8,848 nucleotides of DNA from Candidatus Zixiibacteriota bacterium (GTDB lineage Bacteria; Zixibacteria; MSB-5A5; GN15; PGXB01): assembly GCA_030591405.1 (NCBI GenBank), contig JAUVBC010000077.1, forward strand, positions 1 to 8,848, given 5' to 3'. Positions 6,531 through 8,848 of this stretch are shown one piece after another (position 1 is the first letter of the stretch; each line of letters opens with the position of its first letter). The notes beneath the pieces were generated by a model. It saw only the letters and a list, made by a program, of their open reading frames with translations, had not been told where the DNA came from and did no database searches. The position numbers were made by a program, and so were the translations under genes.

Positions 6531-6763
6531 AAATGTATCCTCCAGACAAATATAGCCTGACGACAGGATCTATTGGATTTGGCCGCCTGAAAGTAATAGT
6601 ATCTAATAATATACGGATTGAACCGGTTATTGGCAAGGTTTTTAGCCGACGTATTGAAAGCCATGGAGTTGTATCGATTTAGTTATCAGTATATCGTAAG
6701 CTAATGGTTGCTGCTAATCTATTGGAACCATATCTGCATATAGATGTCTAACAGAAGAACAAG

Positions 6764-6791
6764 TTGACAAAAATGGAATTTATATTATATT
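6764..6791 (+). promoter_or_regulatory. Near-consensus sigma70-type promoter of the metal-efflux operon
   Basis: TTGACA at 6764-6769, a 16-bp spacer, and TATATT at 6786-6791 form the best promoter in the window. The expected transcription start, 7-9 bases after the -10, falls on about 6798-6800, at the first base of the ATG at 6800. The rest of the divergent spacer (6544-6763) shows an AACCGGTT palindrome at 6621-6628 but no recognisable metal-regulator operator. Confidence 0.7.
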
Positions 6792-6799
6792 AATTGCCA

Positions 6800-7231
6800 A
6801 TGAATAATAAGCTTCAGAAAATACTTGCCTGGCCGATTTGTCTGATAATTCTGGTTGGTATGACCATAGTTGGGGACAGTAATGTTCTTTGTATCGCGGA
6901 CGATGGTCAGATATTATTTGAAACGATTTGTCTGCCATGTTGCGGAGAAGCTGAAAATAGCTGTGAAGCGGCTCTTCTTGGCGAACAACATGGCGAACTT
7001 GCGGATTGCTCGCCTTGCTTAGATATTGAACTTGACAGCCCTCTCTGGACAAATCGTATTGAACAAACTGATTTTGATTGGTTGGGACAAATTTCTTTTG
7101 AACTCCCAATCAATGCTTGTGCGAACCAGATTTCCTCAAAGAATAGCAATTCCCAACATATAAAATTCTATCTGGCTTATGGCCAGAGCCCTCCTACTTT
7201 TTCGATAACAACAACTATTCTTCGTTGTTAA
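6800..7231 (+). CDS. Exported Cys-rich small protein leading the efflux operon
   Basis: A 143-residue protein of unknown function placed 93 bp before the outer-membrane efflux gene. Residues 7-26 are hydrophobic and act as a signal peptide or a single anchor. The exported part contains ten-cysteine-type features: C31 in the segment LCIADDGQILFE, C44-x2-C47-C48, C55, H64 and C70-S-P-C73-x-D. Further cysteines are at 14, 107 and 143. The pattern LC-I-x-x-DG followed by a Cys/His cluster and CxPCxD recalls small uncharacterised proteins found ahead of CzcC/CusC-like genes; I recall this from general knowledge and did not check it. A periplasmic metal sensor, buffer or chaperone is a fair guess. 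There is no Shine-Dalgarno before ATG 6800 and the promoter lies just upstream, suggesting a leaderless mRNA. A TTG at 6794 could give two more residues but would precede the expected transcript start. Confidence 0.75.
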   Translation: MNNKLQKILAWPICLIILVGMTIVGDSNVLCIADDGQILFETICLPCCGEAENSCEAALLGEQHGELADCSPCLDIELDSPLWTNRIEQTDFDWLGQISFELPINACANQISSKNSNSQHIKFYLAYGQSPPTFSITTTILRC

Positions 7232-7269
7232 ATATTTCTCTCATTTAATAGCCAATTAGCACCACCGCA

Positions 7270-7286
7270 TAACCTTACGAAGGTTA
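7270..7286. promoter_or_regulatory. Perfect 7-3-7 palindrome between the Cys-rich gene and the outer-membrane factor
   Basis: TAACCTTACGAAGGTTA is an exact inverted repeat inside the 93-bp intergenic gap. The ACCTT/AAGGT halves resemble those in MerR-family metal operators, but the 3-bp centre is shorter than in CueR-type sites and no promoter elements surround it. An mRNA hairpin adjusting expression or stability between the two genes is an equal possibility. There is no T-run, so it is not a terminator. Confidence 0.35.
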
Positions 7287-7324
7287 ATGTTGGAAATTGT
7301 ATCAACCTATTTGGAGAATTGTAG

Positions 7325-8638
7325 ATGAAAGGAAAATTACAGATAATTATAGCTTCCATTTTGACAGCGATGTTGATTATACCATCTGATTTGGTCGCTT
7401 TGGATTCATGGCAGGCGCTGTTTGATACTTCGGCGATAAGTTCGGCTTCAAACGATTCAGTATTTTCACTTGATGATGCATTTCAACTTGTTGCTTCCGC
7501 CAACCCGGCCCTGAAATCGTTTGAATATCAGTTAATTGCAGCTGAGAGCAACCTGAAACAAGCAGGACTTTGGGCCAATCCGGAATTGGGTGTGGAATTT
7601 GATGAGGTTGGCTGGGATTCCCCGGGGTTCAAAGAATCCGAATTCTCTATCTCACTGGCTCAGGAGTTTGAGTTTTTCGGGCAGCGGAGTGCCAGAAAAA
7701 ATATCGCGCAGGCTCAAATAGATGATGCCGAATTACAGGTGAAACTATTGACCTTTGATCTTTATCTTGAAACAAAGCGGCGATATTATGCTCTTGCTCA
7801 TGCCCAGCAGAGTGTAAGGTTGTCCCATAAATCAGTTGAACTGGCCAGGGAGATCGTTGAAAATACAAATTACCGACTTGAACGGGGTGCCGCCCTTCAG
7901 TCTGAATTTCTACTAGCCCAGCTTGAAGAACAACGGGCATTGCTGGCTCTTGATCAGGCGATGATGGATGTTGATGCCGCCGAAGCGATTTTAGTATCAA
8001 TGTGGAAGGGAAAAGTTTCGGGTCTGAAAGTTACAACTGGGGCAGAGTCTGATTTTATTAATCTGTTTGATAGGATCACTCTTTTATCGAATGGAACCGA
8101 TTCCACTCGCGATATAATCCAAAAACGAAGTGAGTTGGAAATTTTACGAGCCGAAAAAGCGATGTCAATTGCAGAGGCACGTCCTGCTGTTACGCTTAGT
8201 GGCGGTTTTAAAAGATTGGAAGTGAATAATTCCAAATCCTTTATTTTTGGTGTGTCATTGCCAATTCCATTATTTAACCGAAATCAGGGAACGCTGAAGA
8301 GTTTGGATGCACAACTGCGATCAATGGAATATGACCTGGAACAAAGCAGGACTGAGACGATTTCAAATATTAAGTTTCATTCGATCCGGGTTAAGAATCT
8401 TGTTCACAGTCATGGCACATTGGATTCATTGCTCCTGCCAACGGCAGAAAAAGCTTATCGAACATTGCAGCAGGCTTATGAGGCCGGTCGGGTTCCTTTT
8501 ACGCAACTGCTTGAAGCTGAAAGAGCGCTCAACGATCTTAATTTCGAACATAATGATCTGCTTCTAACGATTCAGGAACAGATTATTGCATTGGAAAATC
8601 TCACCGGTATCACCATGCATGTTACAAAGGAGAATTAA
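7325..8638 (+). CDS. CzcC/CusC-type outer-membrane efflux protein (TolC superfamily)
   Basis: A 437-residue outer-membrane channel that, as a trimer, carries substrate from an RND pump and its adaptor across the outer membrane. Residues 1-25 are a signal peptide. Two OEP repeats follow. The first (about 48-235) opens SLDDAFQLVASANPALKSFE and includes AGLWANPELGVEFDEVGW and QEFEFFGQRSARK, the usual strand-to-helix layout of heavy-metal members. The second (about 260-430) contains GVSLPIPLFNRNQGTL and the AYEAGRVPFTQLLEAERAL segment typical of the last long helix. The length is normal for CzcC-like proteins. GGAG at 7313-7316 lies eight bases before the ATG. It follows the Cys-rich gene and is followed after 3 bp by the His/Asp-rich gene, so the three are probably one operon. 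Heavy-metal rather than organic substrate is inferred from those neighbours; which metal is unknown. Confidence 0.9.
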   Translation: MKGKLQIIIASILTAMLIIPSDLVALDSWQALFDTSAISSASNDSVFSLDDAFQLVASANPALKSFEYQLIAAESNLKQAGLWANPELGVEFDEVGWDSPGFKESEFSISLAQEFEFFGQRSARKNIAQAQIDDAELQVKLLTFDLYLETKRRYYALAHAQQSVRLSHKSVELAREIVENTNYRLERGAALQSEFLLAQLEEQRALLALDQAMMDVDAAEAILVSMWKGKVSGLKVTTGAESDFINLFDRITLLSNGTDSTRDIIQKRSELEILRAEKAMSIAEARPAVTLSGGFKRLEVNNSKSFIFGVSLPIPLFNRNQGTLKSLDAQLRSMEYDLEQSRTETISNIKFHSIRVKNLVHSHGTLDSLLLPTAEKAYRTLQQAYEAGRVPFTQLLEAERALNDLNFEHNDLLLTIQEQIIALENLTGITMHVTKEN

Positions 8639-8641
8639 AAG

Positions 8642-8848
8642 ATGCTTAAGAAGATTTTAATATTTTTACTTATTTTACTTATACCCTGGTTAATCTCGAT
8701 TGGGTTGGCCCAGGTCGATCATGATAACCACGATGACACCATGGAAGTTCATGATGAGCTTGGACATGACGATCATGATGAAGATGTTGACCACGTTGAA
8801 GAAGCGGGACATGACGATCATGATGAAGATGTTGACCACGTTGAAGAA
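8642..8848 (+). CDS. Exported His/Asp-rich protein, 5' part (probable metal-efflux adaptor)
   Basis: Only 69 codons lie in the window and the gene runs off the right edge. Residues 1-23 (MLKKILIFLLILLIPWLISI then GLA) form a signal peptide. Everything visible after it is dominated by His, Asp and Glu, with many HDDHDE-type clusters, as in the metal-binding N-terminal tails of some CzcB/CusB-like membrane-fusion adaptors. The visible part lacks any adaptor fold, so that identity rests on position: it starts 3 bp after the outer-membrane factor, with AAGGAG (8627-8632) nine bases before the ATG. A stand-alone periplasmic metal-binding protein is the alternative. The tail would collect metal in the periplasm and hand it to the pump. 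Confidence 0.75.
   Translation, partial: MLKKILIFLLILLIPWLISIGLAQVDHDNHDDTMEVHDELGHDDHDEDVDHVEEAGHDDHDEDVDHVEE
8762..8848 (+). repeat. Exact 45-bp tandem repeat in the His/Asp-rich tail
   Basis: The unit at 8762-8806 encodes GHDDHDEDVDHVEEA. The next copy begins at 8807 and is identical for all 42 bases before the window ends. No silent differences separate the copies, so the duplication is recent or kept uniform by slippage or conversion. The unit is a whole number of codons, so copy number can change without breaking the frame. More copies may lie beyond the edge. Confidence 0.9.

Noticed and set aside
6660..6756. Tiny open frames of 13 and 15 codons in the divergent spacer
   Set aside because: They have no Shine-Dalgarno and no composition or motif signal.
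6794..6799. TTG 6794 as start of the Cys-rich gene
   Set aside because: It would lie upstream of the predicted transcription start and lacks a ribosome-binding site; ATG 6800 is preferred.
7210..7229. AACAAC…GTTGTT stem at the end of the Cys-rich gene as a terminator
   Set aside because: Only six weak pairs around an eight-base loop, inside coding sequence and with no T-run; the downstream genes look co-transcribed.
7647..8235. Antisense frames across the outer-membrane factor gene
   Set aside because: Shadows of a well-supported OEP-family gene.

Overview
The window carries AT-rich bacterial DNA with clear Shine-Dalgarno sites on most genes. The 774-residue beta-propeller protein ending in a paired dockerin-like module (…GDAN…LDIVYIINY…GGP…), several lipoproteins and GC-rich intergenic stem-loops suggest an uncultured member of the FCB superphylum, perhaps candidate phylum Zixibacteria. 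This placement is inferred from protein style and is not tested by any search. No rRNA, tRNA, transposase, integrase, phage gene or CRISPR array was seen.

Layout. Positions 1-407 hold no convincing gene: there are two diverged copies of a short AT-rich unit and then a GC-richer stretch with two perfect hairpins, which looks like a dispersed intergenic repeat. A THUMP-domain RNA methyltransferase follows (408-1607, +). It converges on a leftward group: a small Cys-rich lipoprotein (1613-2014, -), a 24-residue CxxC mini-gene (2085-2159, -) and rubrerythrin (2170-2697, -), a peroxide-detoxifying diiron protein. The mini-gene's ribosome-binding site starts within the rubrerythrin stop codon. Next come an SRPBCC/AHSA1-type protein (2910-3383, +) and a lipoprotein with a CBM9-like start (3485-4168, +). 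Each is preceded by a perfect short palindrome overlapping or just following a TATAAT hexamer. A large secreted seven-repeat SBBP propeller protein with a C-terminal dockerin pair lies on the other strand (4206-6530, -).

The right end is the most coherent unit and probably an RND-type heavy-metal efflux operon: a secreted Cys-rich small protein (6800-7231, +), a CzcC/CusC-type outer-membrane factor (7325-8638, +) and the start of a His/Asp-rich exported protein, probably the periplasmic adaptor (8642 to the edge, +). A near-consensus promoter (TTGACA, 16 bp, TATATT) sits so close to the first start codon that the first mRNA is predicted to be leaderless. The last gene contains an exact 45-bp tandem duplication that adds His/Asp metal-ligand clusters and runs off the window edge. 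The metal (Cu/Ag versus Zn/Co/Cd/Ni) cannot be told from what is visible.

I do not see a complete new defence or mobile system. The best leads are the Cys-rich leader protein of the efflux operon with its leaderless promoter, the expanding His/Asp repeat, and the CxxC mini-gene tied to rubrerythrin.
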